Shown here: positions 1-11,969 of the stretch, piece after piece
How positions within the stretch are numbered: the stretch's first letter is position 1
Layout: the number at the start of each line of letters is the position of its first letter
NCBI RefSeq assembly: GCF_947507565.1
Contig: NC_089182.1
Location: 2,852,001 to 2,916,000 of the forward strand
DNA length: 64,000 nt
From: Oscarella lobularis
Taxonomy: Eukaryota > Porifera > Homoscleromorpha > Homosclerophorida > Oscarellidae
Direction of reading: 5' to 3'
The notes under the pieces: model-generated
The model's database searches: none
The model's input: only the letters and a program-made list of their open reading frames with translations
Told to the model about the DNA's origin: nothing
Made by a program: the position numbers and the translations under genes

Positions 1-360
1 CGTGAAAGCCGTGCACGAACGTGGGAGGAAGTCGACTTCTAGACACGAGAGGAAGTACATTTTCCCACAAACGCAACGATTCCACGTGCAGGCGAGAATG
101 TGTACTCACGCAGCCATGTTGTTGCGGCTACTCTCTTGTTGCTAATCGCCTTAAATCGTTTGGAACTCTGCACGCATGCGCCGGTATCTCCTACGCTTTT
201 TCTGCTAAAAGTTACCACTTATTGTACCTACGAGGCTATACATACCGCAACCGCTAATACACCGAGAAGAAAAACCTATTAGGTGCGTAATCGCGCGCAG
301 CTGCTGTCTGCCTAGGAGACATTCCCACTTGGATAACGCGCGCTACAAGAAAACCACTAA
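1..360. repeat. Left copy of a ~360-bp direct repeat
   Basis: This stretch is nearly identical to 2701-3060, with small substitutions and one short indel near 310-320. The two copies are in the same orientation about 2.7 kb apart. The right copy forms the upstream flank of the LAP gene, so the left copy is probably a duplicated promoter or 5' flank. It holds an NRF-1-like GCATGCGCC near 173-182. I see no convincing coding region in it. Confidence 0.85.
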
Positions 361-785
361 TTTTCTCGTGCTTTCAGAAGCCAATTGAATTTCTGCTTAA
401 TTAATTAATTAATCTTTTCAAACATGAGCATGTCGATGAGAGCATCCATTTCGTTTTGCTAGAGAGAAAGAAAAGCACTGCGGAGGTGGTGCTGCAGCCG
501 CCCTCTGCGAAGAAACTGGAATATCGCTCAATTACCCTTATATCTGCTCTCTTCTCGTCGCCGCGACGTTAAATTAACTGCGCATGCTCATTGTGCTTTT
601 CGCTCTGCATGATGTCGGCCTCGTGAGTCAGTCGCTTCCTACCGACCGATAAGACAATTGTCTTGTCTTTTACAGAGATTCCGTACAGGCAAGCGAGGCG
701 TCCAGCGTGGCGACCGTTGGTTTGTGAGCGCCGTCTTCGTTTGCGCATCACTAATTGATTCGTTTCAGCTAAGGTCCTTTTGGAA
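361..785. other. Intergenic stretch, no gene recognised
   Basis: An AT-rich TTAATTAA run near 398-412 is followed by mixed sequence with no supported coding exon. A TTTCAG near 763-770 could be a splice acceptor in front of the frame that opens at 786, which would mean an untranslated first exon lies upstream. Confidence 0.4.
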
Positions 786-1385
786 ATGCGTTCGCAGAGT
801 TACACGTTTCGTTTAAAAAAGTTCGGGGCCGATGCCTCTCTTGGACGTCACCCATTCTCAATTTTGAACGACGATCACATGGATTGGAGTTTCATTTCGG
901 GATATCGTCTCTTGGCCTTTGATTCTCCCGTAGACGGTGCCGGTCTCTTCTCTGTCGAACTCGAAGAGTGCTCAGAAGCAGTAAATCGCCTATCTCGATT
1001 TATTAATGAATGTGCAGCGAAACAAATCGAGATGCCAGAAATAAATGGAGAATTTGACGTGCATCGTTTTCTGGCAAAGAACGTCATTTATCCGTTGACT
1101 GGCTACTGCTGTCTTTCTAGCAGCAATAACAAGAAGGCAAAAGACAAAAAGCCATCATTATACGGTGATGTCAAGGTAAAGGGCACCGGATTGGGAGACG
1201 GACTTTATACTTGGCACGGATATTTGGATATGATATCAAAAATTACAGTTGAAAATGATCATTGTGGGGCAACATCCGTCGCGGTGGCGCAGCCATCACT
1301 GAATGGCAGTTTGTCGAGTGAAGAAGGCTGTGAAGTGAAGCCACAAAACGGTACAAAAAAGATAAGTCACAGCATTATTTTTTGA
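786..1385 (+). CDS. Unrecognised protein, first of two overlapping frames
   Basis: The frame opens at an ATG at 786 and encodes about 199 residues. I do not recognise the family. It has a mixed hydrophilic composition, an acidic segment (VELEECSEAVNRL) and a glycine-rich GDGLYTWHGYLDM motif, which loosely recalls a nuclease-like G-Y-x-D segment; that is only a guess. The frame ends in TGA immediately after a run of six T, and a second frame starts four bases earlier and continues with compatible composition. The pair may be a single gene with an indel in the T run, or two exons of one gene. It lies between two copies of a direct repeat, so it may belong to a duplicated unit. Confidence 0.4.
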   Translation: MRSQSYTFRLKKFGADASLGRHPFSILNDDHMDWSFISGYRLLAFDSPVDGAGLFSVELEECSEAVNRLSRFINECAAKQIEMPEINGEFDVHRFLAKNVIYPLTGYCCLSSSNNKKAKDKKPSLYGDVKVKGTGLGDGLYTWHGYLDMISKITVENDHCGATSVAVAQPSLNGSLSSEEGCEVKPQNGTKKISHSIIF

Positions 1386-1927
1386 TGATAACGGCATCGC
1401 ATTTAGAAGAGCTAAGGAAGCATCTGGCTCAAACTGCTGCACAGACTATCGTCTATTCATTCGTTCATCATCAACGGCGTCCTCACGAAAATACCCTTGT
1501 TCCAGGAATACTCATAAATATGAACTCGTTTCTTGTCGTCATGTATGACTGCGTGAATGACATTCTACTGGAACTCACGAAAAGTGTCACATTTTTGTCT
1601 GACGCGGGTGAATTCAGTTTAGCGTCTATTGCTTTTCTTTGGACAGTGTTGCACCATTCACTATTTCTAAATTCGATTGCGTATAAAGAAACAACAGGAG
1701 AAAGCAAAAGCCAGTTTCTGCGTTTGGCAGAAGATCGTCAAGTGAAGCAGCATTACACCAAGCTTGCGCACTACAACAGGACATCTACGAGCCGCAAATC
1801 CTATCCAGATCCTGAGTTTTTTCGCTTTTCGTGCCGTCCGCCGGATGTGGAGCTATGCCCACGAAAAAGGAGGTCCACCGAATCAGCCACGACGGAGAAG
1901 AAGACAAAAACTGATTTAACTAATTAA
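1382..1927 (+). CDS. Unrecognised protein, second overlapping frame
   Basis: A 181-residue frame begins with ATGATG at 1382, overlapping the stop of the upstream frame by four bases. It contains a hydrophobic helix-like stretch (SLASIAFLWTVLHHSLFL) and ends in a lysine- and arginine-rich tail resembling a nuclear localisation signal (PRKRRSTES). I do not recognise the family. The overlap at a T homopolymer suggests that this is the C-terminal half of the protein begun at 786, separated by a one-base change; a sequencing error in the homopolymer would give the same picture. No introns are evident, unlike nearly all other genes here. Confidence 0.4.
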   Translation: MMITASHLEELRKHLAQTAAQTIVYSFVHHQRRPHENTLVPGILINMNSFLVVMYDCVNDILLELTKSVTFLSDAGEFSLASIAFLWTVLHHSLFLNSIAYKETTGESKSQFLRLAEDRQVKQHYTKLAHYNRTSTSRKSYPDPEFFRFSCRPPDVELCPRKRRSTESATTEKKTKTDLTN

Positions 1928-2303
1928 TGAGTATCGTCTGTTCTTGTATTTATCACTGACTATTATTGTGTAATTGTCGGTTCAACTGCCGTTCCTATTT
2001 CGTGGAATTCACAATCACGAACGTCCATACTATCATCGTGCGCCTGCAGCGCATGGGGCTACAAAATACCAACACTTTAATTTTTTTCTGTCGCCAGTGA
2101 CTCCGGCGTCACGACAGCGTGCGCTATGGAAATCTCGAATCGATTGCCCTGAATCGATCGGTAAGCACGGATCCCCGAAAAAGAGTGATTCAGGGGAAAA
2201 CGCTATACCGTAGCGAAAATCTTAAGCGTCTCGGAAACACAGTATCTATCGCGTGCACAGACTACAGTAATTAGATTTTAATTATTTATAGATAGCGGGT
2301 CAC

Positions 2304-2480
2304 CTTTCCTAGAACTTCTTCGGATCGTCCATGGCCATACCAAGCGGCAGTGTCTATGTAATTAATTCCTTTTTTATAATGGCCGTTCGCACGACTTGAA
2401 TAGCCTCGTCGTCGTTCGTCTTCCGGTAGACGTTTCTCAATGGTGACGCATCTTTTAGCGAGTGTGTGAGATTCTCGTGG
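2304..2480 (-). pseudogene. Aldo-keto reductase exon remnant
   Basis: Read on the minus strand, this segment encodes a stretch with GINYIDTAAWYGHGRSEEVL, the signature of the aldo-keto reductase family around the catalytic tyrosine region of the TIM barrel. It is followed by a GGAAAG/GTGACC donor-like junction. Upstream residues (NDDEAIQVVRTA) also fit the family, but the normally conserved glycines of the preceding F-G-A-S-P-L-G segment are changed. I could not find the following exons further down the minus strand. It is best read as a broken single-exon fragment of an NADPH-dependent oxidoreductase gene. Confidence 0.6.
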
Positions 2481-2543
2481 AATTTTTGACTTTTTAGCGT
2501 GCGCTAAAGAGTCTCGAAATCGAAGGATACCTAGACTGACGAT

Positions 2544-2641
2544 CGATACGATTAGCCTCGCGTGCGCCAGGCCCTTCTCCTCTGCTCCCGGATAAACCCG
2601 GGGAGGAGAAGGGCCTGGCGCACGCGAGGCTACGATACGAT
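2544..2641. mobile_element. Palindromic mini-element with 9-bp target duplication
   Basis: Two perfect 30-bp inverted arms (2553-2582 and 2603-2632) enclose a 20-nt loop, itself partly pairing as CCCGG/CCGGG. The 80-bp palindrome is flanked on both sides by the 9-mer CGATACGAT (2544-2552 and 2633-2641), as expected of a target-site duplication. The arms begin TAGCCTCGCG. It has no coding capacity, so it would be a non-autonomous hairpin transposon or foldback element. The perfect arms suggest a recent insertion. Confidence 0.7.
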
Positions 2642-2700
2642 CATGCCCGTGCGGCCAAGAGGCCGAGGACGATACTTCATTCGCTGCACGGCGGCGAGAT

Positions 2701-3060
2701 CGTGAAAGCCGTGCACGAACGTGGGAGGAAGTCGATTTCTAGACACGAGAGGAAGTATATTTTCCCACAAACGCACGTGCAGGCGAGAATGTATACTCAC
2801 GCAGCCATGTTGTTGCGGCTACTCTCTTGTTGCTAATCGCTAAGCCTAATTAAATCGTTTGGAACTCTGCACGCATGCGCCGGTATCTCCTACGCTTTTT
2901 CTGCTAAAAGTTACCACTTATTACCTACGAGGCTACACATACCGCGACCGCTAATATACCGAGAAGAAAAACCTATTAGGTGCGTAATCGCGCGCAGCTG
3001 CTGTCTGCCGACGACGCCAGACACGAGACATTCCCACTTGGATAACGCGCGCTACAAGAA
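2701..3060. repeat. Right copy of the ~360-bp direct repeat
   Basis: This is the partner of 1-360. It ends about 100 bp before the start codon of the LAP gene at 3158, so it probably contains that gene's promoter. An NRF-1-like GCATGCGCC lies near 2873-2882. The two copies diverge sharply after 'AACCACTAATT', marking the duplication breakpoint. Confidence 0.85.
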
Positions 3061-3157
3061 AACCACTAATTTCTCCTTCTCGCTTCGACGATAAGCTCAC
3101 TGCGGTTCCAAAGTCCGTACCTCGCGCCCCCTTATGCGTACGTAAACCGCTCGTCGA

Positions 3158-5251
3158 ATGGGAACGACGTATAGCTGCGTGCGAGCGCAAGAGCGCCCGA
3201 TCGAAGCCAATTACGAACACTTCAATCTTGTCGCCGTTCCCGAAGAGATATTCGGCCACGAGAAATTCCTTCGCTTGCTCGCGCTCAATCACAATACGAT
3301 CAAGGACCTTCCTAAGGTAGCGAATTGGGGGGAAAAAAGCCGCGAGTGTGGGGGCCGTACCTTCCCCTTCTTGGGATTTGTAACGATCCGCATCCCCCGC
3401 ATTACGCTCGCGCGCACGACGTAACGGGAACGCGCGCGCATTATTCGCTCTTTCGTCTCTACTAGTCTTTGTTCAATTTCACACAATTGGTGCGACTCGA
3501 CGTGAGTGATAATGAGATCGAGACGCTTTCGAGCAACGTCGCTAATCTCGTCTATCTCGAAGACCTCGATATCAGCCGAAACGGTTTTTTAGTCTATTTT
3601 CGTTGCCGCGTTACGTCATGCCGTAACGCGGCGGATTTTCTCTCAGGAATAGCCGACATACCGGATGACATACGAAACTGCAAGTGTCTGCGTCGAATCG
3701 ACGTGAGCGCTAATCCAATCGGACGGTAAGCGTGCAAATTTCCGATCGGGCGGGAAAGAGGAGAAAAAAGGAAACGCTTTTCTGTGTTTACATTCGGGAC
3801 ACGTTTGAGTATACGGGTCACGCCTATCGGTGTTTCTTAGGATTCCGGACGGTTTCACGCATTTGACGGCGCTTAGAGAGATTTATCTCAACGATATCTT
3901 TCTCGAACATTTGCCTGATAATATTGGAAAGTAAGAATAGCACTTAGAAGTATTTAATTAGTGGATTTCTAAAAAAATTTTGCCTAGTTTGAGTTGTGCT
4001 GAAATTTTGGAATTGAGAGAAAATCAGCTGACAATGTTACCGCCGTCAATTTCCGAATTGAAATATTTGAAAAGACTCGACTTGGGAAATAATCATTTTG
4101 AAGACTTGGTGAGGTCACGTGATAAGATAAATAAATCAATAAAATTTGTTTTTTATTAGTCTTCCGTAATTGGCCATCTAATTTCCCTGCAAGAACTTTG
4201 GCTTGATTGCAATGCTCTACGTCTCTTGCCTAACGTGCGTTAGAAACGAAATTTATTGCGGATTTTTAGCTTTTGATTTTTAGGAAATTTGCTCATTAAC
4301 TCGATTGAATTTTCTCGACGTTTCGGAAAATTTGCTGGAAGCACTTCCGAGAGATATTCACGCGTTGGAGCGTTTGGAGGATTTGCATGCGAATGATAAT
4401 CAACTCAAACAATTGCCAGAGAATTTCGGTATATGATACATCAATTAATTAAATTAATTAATTAATTAATTAATTAATTGAAGGGGGTTTGGGTCGGCTG
4501 ACCGTTTTGAAATTAGAGAATAATTTTTTGGTTGCTCTTCCGAGATCAATTGGAAGGTTTGAGAAATTAAATAAAGAAAAGTATTTAATTAATAAGGGGA
4601 GAATGAAATTTTTAGTTTGATGCGTCTGACGGAATTTAATGTATCTCAAAATCAACTTCAAGTAATAATAATGAAAATAAAAATAATAATTAGTATCAAA
4701 AATAAATAATTATATGTGTTTAGCACTTTCCTCCCTCAATTGGCTTTTTGCATTCTCTTTTGACAATGATAGCGGATGGCAACAAAATAACGAGTCTTCC
4801 ACCGGAAGTAGAAAAATTAATACTTTAATTAATTAATATAAGCGATTTGTATTGAATTCAGTTGGGAAGTTGCCAGTCATTGACCGTTCTCTCTCTTCGA
4901 AATAACAATCTTCGAAAACTGCCCAGAGATATTGGTCGATTAGCGAATATTGTCGTTCTAGCGCTCAGCGGAAACCGGTTACATTAACTAATACCTAATA
5001 AATAAAATTAATCATAATTTTAGGCTTGAATATTTGCCGTCATCTCTGCTTGGATTGACCAATCTTTCGGCGCTGTGGCTATCCGAGAACCAGGCACGGG
5101 ATTCTCAAATAAATAGACACTGTATTTTTATTGATTTTTAGGCTAAACCATTGATTCCTCTTCAACACGATCGAGATCAGTATACGGGTGAGAAAATCCT
5201 CACGTGCTTCATGTTTCCTCAAACGGGAAAAGAGAAACTGGGTTCGTCTTT

Positions 5252-5284
<33 letters not shown>

Positions 5285-5510
5285 GGGGTCCTTTATTATT
5301 AGTGGGTGTTCCTCGTTTTCCGTATCGCGATGACGTGGGCGGTGGCGCGAGTGGCATGGGAGGATCGGGGCAGGAGAGCAAGCGCAACAGCACAATCATG
5401 TTTAATATTCAAGAGGAACAACAGCGCACGTCCTCCAATCGCTCGGGCCAATATCCCAAGGATGTCATTGAGAGACATCCTCCTCATCATCCGCCGCTCC
5501 ATCATCCGAG

Positions 5511-5541
<31 letters not shown>

Positions 5542-7455
5542 TCGAGATCTTCGCACAGACAGTTGCAACAGCAACAGCAACAGCAGGTTCGTTAATAGTT
5601 ATGTAATCAATAATGATAGATCAAGGACTTTTTACATCCTCGCTTATCCGGGTACCTCTGGTTTCAGGGGTGTCCGGATACGAGACAAACCTCGCCATAA
5701 CATTTCAGCACTTTAACAATTGTTTGTTTGAAAAAAATTTGCCGGCGGTACGCGCGCTACTGAAAAACAACCACGTGACTCTGAATTGAGGGTCCAGATA
5801 ATATACTGCGGCGTTTCTCTATAGTGTGACGTCACAAATTTATGATGTCACTATATGAGAATACTAGCTTATAGCAGAGCCCATAGATAAACTTATGAAA
5901 GTCATTCTCTATTTATTATTTTATGATTATTGATTTTTCTCAGGGGGGCGTGTCTACTACTCAACGTCCTCTCAGCTATTTGCGAAGTGTCGGAACTATT
6001 GATGATTATTCAGAAGGAGAAGAAATCGATGTGCATCGTCCCCTTCCGCCCTCCATGGCAACCGCGTCCGAACCTCAAATGAATGGTCACGTGATGCTAA
6101 ACAACGCGATTCCGCACATGCGCAGCAATCCCACTTTAAATCCTCAAAACGAAACATTTCCCGAGCAGTTGCCACGGCAACCAATTGCAAAATCATCGCT
6201 ACAGAACGTTTCCGCCGCCATGATGGAAGATTACGATAGAAGCGGAAGTCGACGTCGAATGGCAAGCGATTCAATCGTAAGAACGGGTCACAGGTAAAAT
6301 AAATAAATAAATAAATAAATAAATATAATTAATAAAATTAATTATTTAATTTCAGAGGGTTGCCAAGTGCTAGTCGACCTCTGTGGCCAGAGGAAGTGCA
6401 TCATTCGTCGGCGGCGGCGTTGGCAGCATCCGGGACTGGAACTTCTGGGTCTGGGAGTCGTCAGAGGCCAATGTATTTGAGGGAAAGACAGACGAGTTTG
6501 CCGTCATTGGATCAGCTTCCGTTTCGACATCAGCCGCCGCCGCCGCAACATTACGCCGATTACGATCATCTTAATCCAGTCGGTTCTAGTTCACGGTAAG
6601 TAAAAATCTAAATCAATAATTAATTAAAGTAGAGATCTAAAAATTGTTTAGATTGGACGGAAATCGCGGCGGCGGCGGCGGAGCTTCTTCCTTTCAGCAT
6701 AGCCACCATCGATTGGAGAGTCCGCCGCCTTGGTGGAGTTCTCCTTCGTCTAGTGGCGATCATTTGGAGCGAAGGAGCGCGGGGACTCGTGAAATGAGTC
6801 CTCTCGCGTCGGCGGCGGGAATAAACGATGCGATTCCGTGGGAAAATCCTATTCGAAAGGTGATAACACGTGCAGCAGAAAAGTCACATTGAAATGAATA
6901 AATACTGATTAGAATGGAGGCTTTCCTAATCCCATGGTGGGAGTGCGCATGACCGAAGATTCGGGGCACGGAACAAACGACACGGAAGACGTCGAAATCG
7001 AGGGACAAATCGTAAGAAAAATCAATACCTCATTATTATTATTAATTATTAATCCTAGATCTATGTTGACATTGTACGGGACCCTCGCCTTGGCTTCAGC
7101 ATTTCCGGTGGAACGGATTCCCTAGGAGATCCCTGTAGACCCAAAGATACCGTATGTCTATAATAATCTAGGATACAAATTAATTAAATTTAAAAAGGGT
7201 GTTTTTGTGACTAAAATTGCGAGTGATGGACCGGCTGCTATGTCGGGGCAACTTCAAATTGGCGACAAAATTCTCGAGGTAAATAGAAATATTATATATA
7301 AACATACTTATTAATTAATTAAGGTCAATGGGGAGCCGCTTCTCTCTGTGACTCATCGACGAGCGATAGAGGTGCTCCAGAGAACCGGTAAGCACGTTTG
7401 TCTCAAAATCGAACGGTTGCCGCGAAACGACGCGCAGCAAGGAACGTTGCTATAG
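3158..7455 (+). CDS. ERBIN: LAP-family scaffold (ERBIN/LRRC7 type): leucine-rich repeats plus one PDZ
   Basis: A spliced gene of many short exons. The start is MGTTYSCV at 3158. About sixteen leucine-rich repeats follow (3200-5100), including DDIRNCKCLRRIDVSANPI near 3670-3720, then the LAP-specific segment ALWLSENQAKPLIPLQ (5075-5165) and MFPQTGKEK. The middle is low complexity: a glutamine-rich tract from CAA/CAG repeats at 5510-5585, histidine- and proline-rich stretches, and serine/glycine-rich exons to 6900. A single C-terminal PDZ (about 7055-7440) has the carboxylate loop LGFSISGG. The stop is TAG at 7453. LAP proteins sit at the basolateral cortex and bind junctional partners through the PDZ. 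A single PDZ favours ERBIN/LRRC7 over Scribble. Exon joins in the low-complexity middle are less certain. Confidence 0.9.
3605..3632. repeat. Intronic hairpin
   Basis: Perfect 11-bp inverted arms (GCCGCGTTACG and its complement) with a 6-nt loop lie inside a LAP intron of about 75 bp. The loop brings the intron ends closer, or the hairpin may be a relic of a small palindromic insertion. Confidence 0.5.
5588..5943 (+). other. ERBIN: Longest LAP intron
   Basis: This 350-bp intron is several times longer than its neighbours. It contains a dyad around 5825-5860 (TGACGTCA-like then TGATGTCA). I see no coding exon, RNA gene or clear mobile element in it. Confidence 0.4.
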
Positions 7456-7798
7456 AAAAAATTAAGGCAGTGCTAACGATTATTATTATTATTATTATTA
7501 TTATTACGCTACGTCATTTATCGTCTCTTAGTAGCTGGCAATAATTAGTTTCGCTGTGTCTGTACAGTAGACTGAAACTTTTGTATACTAAAGTAGTAGA
7601 ACAGGCCAATGTAGTGTAAGGGATGCGCTCTTTAGAATTCTTTTATTCTGATTGTTTGTTATTATTATTACTATTATTAAACACGTGACATAGTACAAGT
7701 GCATTTATTAATTTAAAATCAAGCAAAAAAAGAAACACTGTTATCTTTCGGCATCCTTCTATAGATATTTATACAACTATAGCTACTATGTATAATTG
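7456..7798. other. Convergent 3' flanks of LAP and RNF11
   Basis: The stretch holds an (ATT)n microsatellite at about 7480-7505 and AT-rich sequence expected of two converging 3' untranslated regions. No gene is seen. Confidence 0.5.
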
Positions 7799-8402
7799 TT
7801 ATTGATTTTCAGTGCTGGCTTCAGATTCGGACGTGGAGAGCGATTGTAGTATTTGCATATCGACAGGTTCCATGCACATGGGACACGTGAACGATCTCAA
7901 TAGCCAATCGTCAACGCAATCGCGATGATAGATATGCATGCACGGTAAAAGACGAATGGGATCCCCGTATGCGAAGTCCATCATACAAATCGGACACCTA
8001 CGAAAGCATGAATGAAATTGAAATGATCATGTGACGCGTGGAAGCGTGCGTTACTCTTTTCGTTTCGACTCTTTCGTGACGTCGTACTTTCCCGTCGGAA
8101 GGTGTTGCAACATAGCGAAACGTTGAATTTTCTGCACGTACTCGATTCGCGACTCTTCGCTGAGAAATACGTGAGGCGGCGGGCGCGACGGGGGCGGCGG
8201 ATGCGACGCTCGAGACGCCTAGGAACCCAAGGGTTCGTCACGGAAGCGGAAGCGCGGGGGTCCTTTTGTCTCTTACTTCGTATGGGGGCGGGGGACCGAG
8301 TAGCAACTGGCGTGATCCTGACTCGTCCTCGGTCCTAGCGCCCGAGTCGCTCGATCCGTACGCGTATTCTTCCGTTCGTTCTCTTTTGACGCAGTTGCCC
8401 AT
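7799..8402 (-). CDS. RNF11: RING-H2 E3 ligase adaptor RNF11
   Basis: Three exons on the minus strand (8402-8277, 8218-8055, 7997-7799) join in frame to a protein of about 162 residues. It starts MGNCVKRE, the same N-myristoylation/palmitoylation signal as human RNF11 (MGNC). A PPPPY motif (at the end of exon 1) would bind WW domains of NEDD4-type ligases. The RING-H2 starts at the exon 2/3 junction (CPICMMDFAYGDP) and continues LLPCMHIYHRDCVDDWLLRS and CPMCMEPVD, nearly identical to the human protein. RNF11 acts at endosomal membranes as an adaptor in NEDD4/ITCH ubiquitin pathways. All eight zinc ligands are present. It faces NUP155 head to head. Confidence 0.96.
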
Positions 8403-8715
8403 CTTTTGTTTATTTTAGTGTACACCGTAGTGTAGTCTACTAGAGTCACGATTTGGTTCCGACGGGTGTGTGAGAGAGAGACAGAGAGGAAGAAGAGGCG
8501 ACGTTGAGTCAAAAACGTAGGTGAACGTCAGCTGTTCGTTTTCGATACGAGTGCGACAGTGTGATCCGGTCGATATTGTGGCGTTGACTTACGTAGTGAC
8601 GAGTGTAGTGACGCATCAACCACACCCTCGCTCCTCACCTGCGCTATTTTTGCCGCGGTCTGCGTCATCGTTATCGGAGTACCCGGATCGCTATCGTGCG
8701 CTAACTAAAGGAAAT
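8403..8715. promoter_or_regulatory. Bidirectional promoter region of RNF11 and NUP155
   Basis: The 313 bp between the two start codons must hold both promoters and 5' untranslated regions. No TATA box is visible. A GAGAGAGACAGAGAGG purine tract lies at 8472-8488. Confidence 0.5.
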
Positions 8716-11700
8716 ATGGACGTTCTAAGGCGCGCGGAGCCTTCTGCCACCTCGCAGGAAGCTCTATCGGACGCGTGCAAACTTGTCGACGTGCACGTAG
8801 CAGAAGATCGACGCTATCCGAACGTGGCGAGCCAATTGAGAGTCCAATCGGACGGTAAACGATCTCGCGTGGCCGCGCATCGACTCGTGCAAGCGTCATT
8901 TCACGTGCAGGTGTGACGACGACGAGCGGCCGAGACGATAACGACTATCCGTCGTTCGAAAATCAGCCCAACTTTCGAAATCTCGTCGCGATGCCGCACG
9001 TCGGTCACGTGGAGCAGATTCCGTTGCCGCGCGAACTCGTCGAGCAGTTTAATCGTAAGGGAAAGTGGAAAAAACGACGATTTGGCGTCGATTTTCTTTT
9101 TTTTTCTCTAAAGAATCGCAGTGCTCTTGCTACATGGGTTTGTTCCCGGATATCGGTAGAGCGTGGCTCTCCATTGACAGCAATATCTATTTGTGGAATT
9201 TCGAAGACGGGTTTAATTAATTAAAAACGACCTTATTTTTATTAATAGTATTAATTAGTTCTGATTTGGCTTATTTTGACGGAATGAGTGAAGCGATTTT
9301 TTGCGCCGGTCTAACGAGACCCAAACCAGGTGACGCGGACAAATAATTTTATTGATTTAATTGATATTGTTTTTCTCAGGAATTTTTCAAGATCACATTC
9401 AATATTTATTGTGTCTTGCCACAACACTGGAAATCGTCATATTGGGCGTTTCCTTCTCGCGTAAGAAAATCTCTTGGGATTAATTACATTAATTAGGTAT
9501 TGATTATTTAGCTACGAATGGAAACAATCTGGGCGAGATGCATCTCCAACAGGAACCCCTTTTCAGTCTTCAAACGAACAACGTTCACATGTCGTCCTTC
9601 GAAACGACGCAAAACGGACGAATTTTCGTTTGCTCGAGAGCCGGATCTCTCTACGAAATCATGTACCAGGTACACCTATCATTCCTAACTAATATAAATA
9701 ATCAATAATTTATTTTAGTCACGTGATGGATGGTTCACACCTCGCTGTCGTCTCGTGGATCATTCGAGTAGCAAGTTATCGTATTTCTTGCCCTCCTTCT
9801 TTATAATAGCGAACGATGGTGTGTCCTTAATCCTATTTATCCTATTTATTTTTTCCTTCAAGAGGCGTGGTCTCTCCCTCTCTCTAGATCCTCTCTTGCA
9901 AGTGAGCGTCGACGGCTCGAGAAACATTCTCTACACGCGTTCGGAGCGTGGAACGATTTCCGTGTATGATCTCGGAATGGATGGGCGTGGCATGTCCAGA
10001 GTAGCGAGTCTCAGTCAGGATTCCATGGCAAGAAGAGCGACTCTTGCTACGAGGTATTAAAACTATTGATTTTTATAATGATAATGAGATTCTTTTTTTT
10101 TTGAAGGACCATAGACGAGAATTTATTTAAACCCATAATTTATATCAAAGCGATTGAAACGAGCGAGTCTCCTTTTCTCAACTTGGTTGCAATATCTCGT
10201 GCAGGTGAAACCCGAAGAAAAATCAATAATTATTATTATTGATCTTCTTCTTGGAAGGCGTTCGTCTTTACTTCACAACGTCTCGTCTCCAACCGGGCGC
10301 CCAAGTCAATCCCATAGCGAGACCCACGAATTTTTCTCTGGTTCATTGTCGATTTCCTCCGGGATTTTCTCCTCTGACGTCATCGAGCAGACCATCCACC
10401 GTTCACATGGCATTCTATTCTCAAGGTCTCTACTTTATTTATTTATTTATTTATTTTGTCACGTGACTTGTGGTGTAGGGACTTCCATCTTGGCGTTTTA
10501 CAAGTCGGAAAATGTCGATTCTCTTTTGTACGTACATCCGGACTCTTTCCCATTTCCGCCCAGTCAAAACGTTCTCCACGAATCCTTTGTATGTTTATTT
10601 AATTAAATACTAATAATAATTATTTGTGATTTAATTGATTAATTAAGGTTCCCATGACGGTGAATGGACGATCTTTGGCCATAGCGGAAGTTCCCACCAA
10701 TCCCTATGCGAGCCCTGTGATTGGTCAATTCAATGACCCCTGTCTTGTGACGCAACACGTCAAACCCTCGCGACGATTCGTTCTACTAAGCACCCAAGTG
10801 AGAGAGAAGAGAAAATCATAAATATTAATGAGAGCATACGGGATCATTATTTATAGGGGACATTCACCATTGATCAAGTGAGACCCGTTGATCAACTTCG
10901 TCATCTTCTCATCGATTCGCAAAGCGGAAAATCGGACGCAATTCAAGCCTTCTTTCAACTTCACAAAGTAAGAATAAGTAAATTTAATCACGTGACATTT
11001 ACAATAATAATCAATAAATTTAAATACGTGACATTTATAATTTAATCACGTGATATTTATAGTTGGATCAAGCCTGTGCCATGTGTTTGATCTTGGCATG
11101 TTCGACGGGCGCTGTCAATGTCCAAGTTGCTCAATGGGCCACTGTAGCATTCTTACACTATGGAGGAGAACCCGAATTTCAACTTCCGGCCGCAGTCACC
11201 CAGCCTCTAGCTCAACCAGGTTCAAAAATCAATACTAATTAAATTAAATAAATAATTTTTTCCGTAGTTGGGAGTCCTTCTCAGGGAATTTTAGGCGGGG
11301 CTGTCATAAGCCCGGATCTATTCTATTCAGGGAAACACGACGGTCTTTATCTCTATTTCTCTCGCATTGCCTTGTAAATATCAATTCTAACATTAGTCGT
11401 GGCAACGTTAGAATTATTTTTCTAGTCCTTTTTGGAAAGCGAGTCTCGCTCTTCTTGGCGCGGGAAATGAAGTAGAGAGAGATATTGAATAATATATTTA
11501 ATTAGAGTTTATTTCAATTAGTTGCAGAGTCGATTTGGTTTGGACGAATTGACGCACTTTTTGGAGTGTTTTTATTCGCTGCAAAAGTTTCTCAAACGCA
11601 TTCCAGATTTCGGAAATCCACCACCACAGTAAAATAAATAAATAATATTTATAAATAGACTCATTATAATATTTCAGGCATGATTGGATTCAATATTCTT

Positions 11701-11934
11701 CTCCTTCTCAAGGAAGTAGTCAGGATGTGGCAAAGAAGTACAGGGGTATAAATCGCGTTCATATTTTAATTAGAAAATTTCGATTTTGATTAATTTCAGC
11801 TGAGGCTTTTGCTATGGAACAATATTCTTTGCACAATATTTCTCAGCTGATTGGAAAGACAATCGAATTCTTATCTCTTTGGAAAATCATTTGTGAACAT
11901 GGCTTCTCTACTGTAGCAAGTACAATGACTCAGG

Positions 11935-11969
<35 letters not shown>

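Noticed and set aside
5258-5286. AATA/TTTA runs (also at 6300, 11936, 47262, 50219, 52748) as special elements
   Set aside because: They are simple intronic microsatellites found throughout the window.
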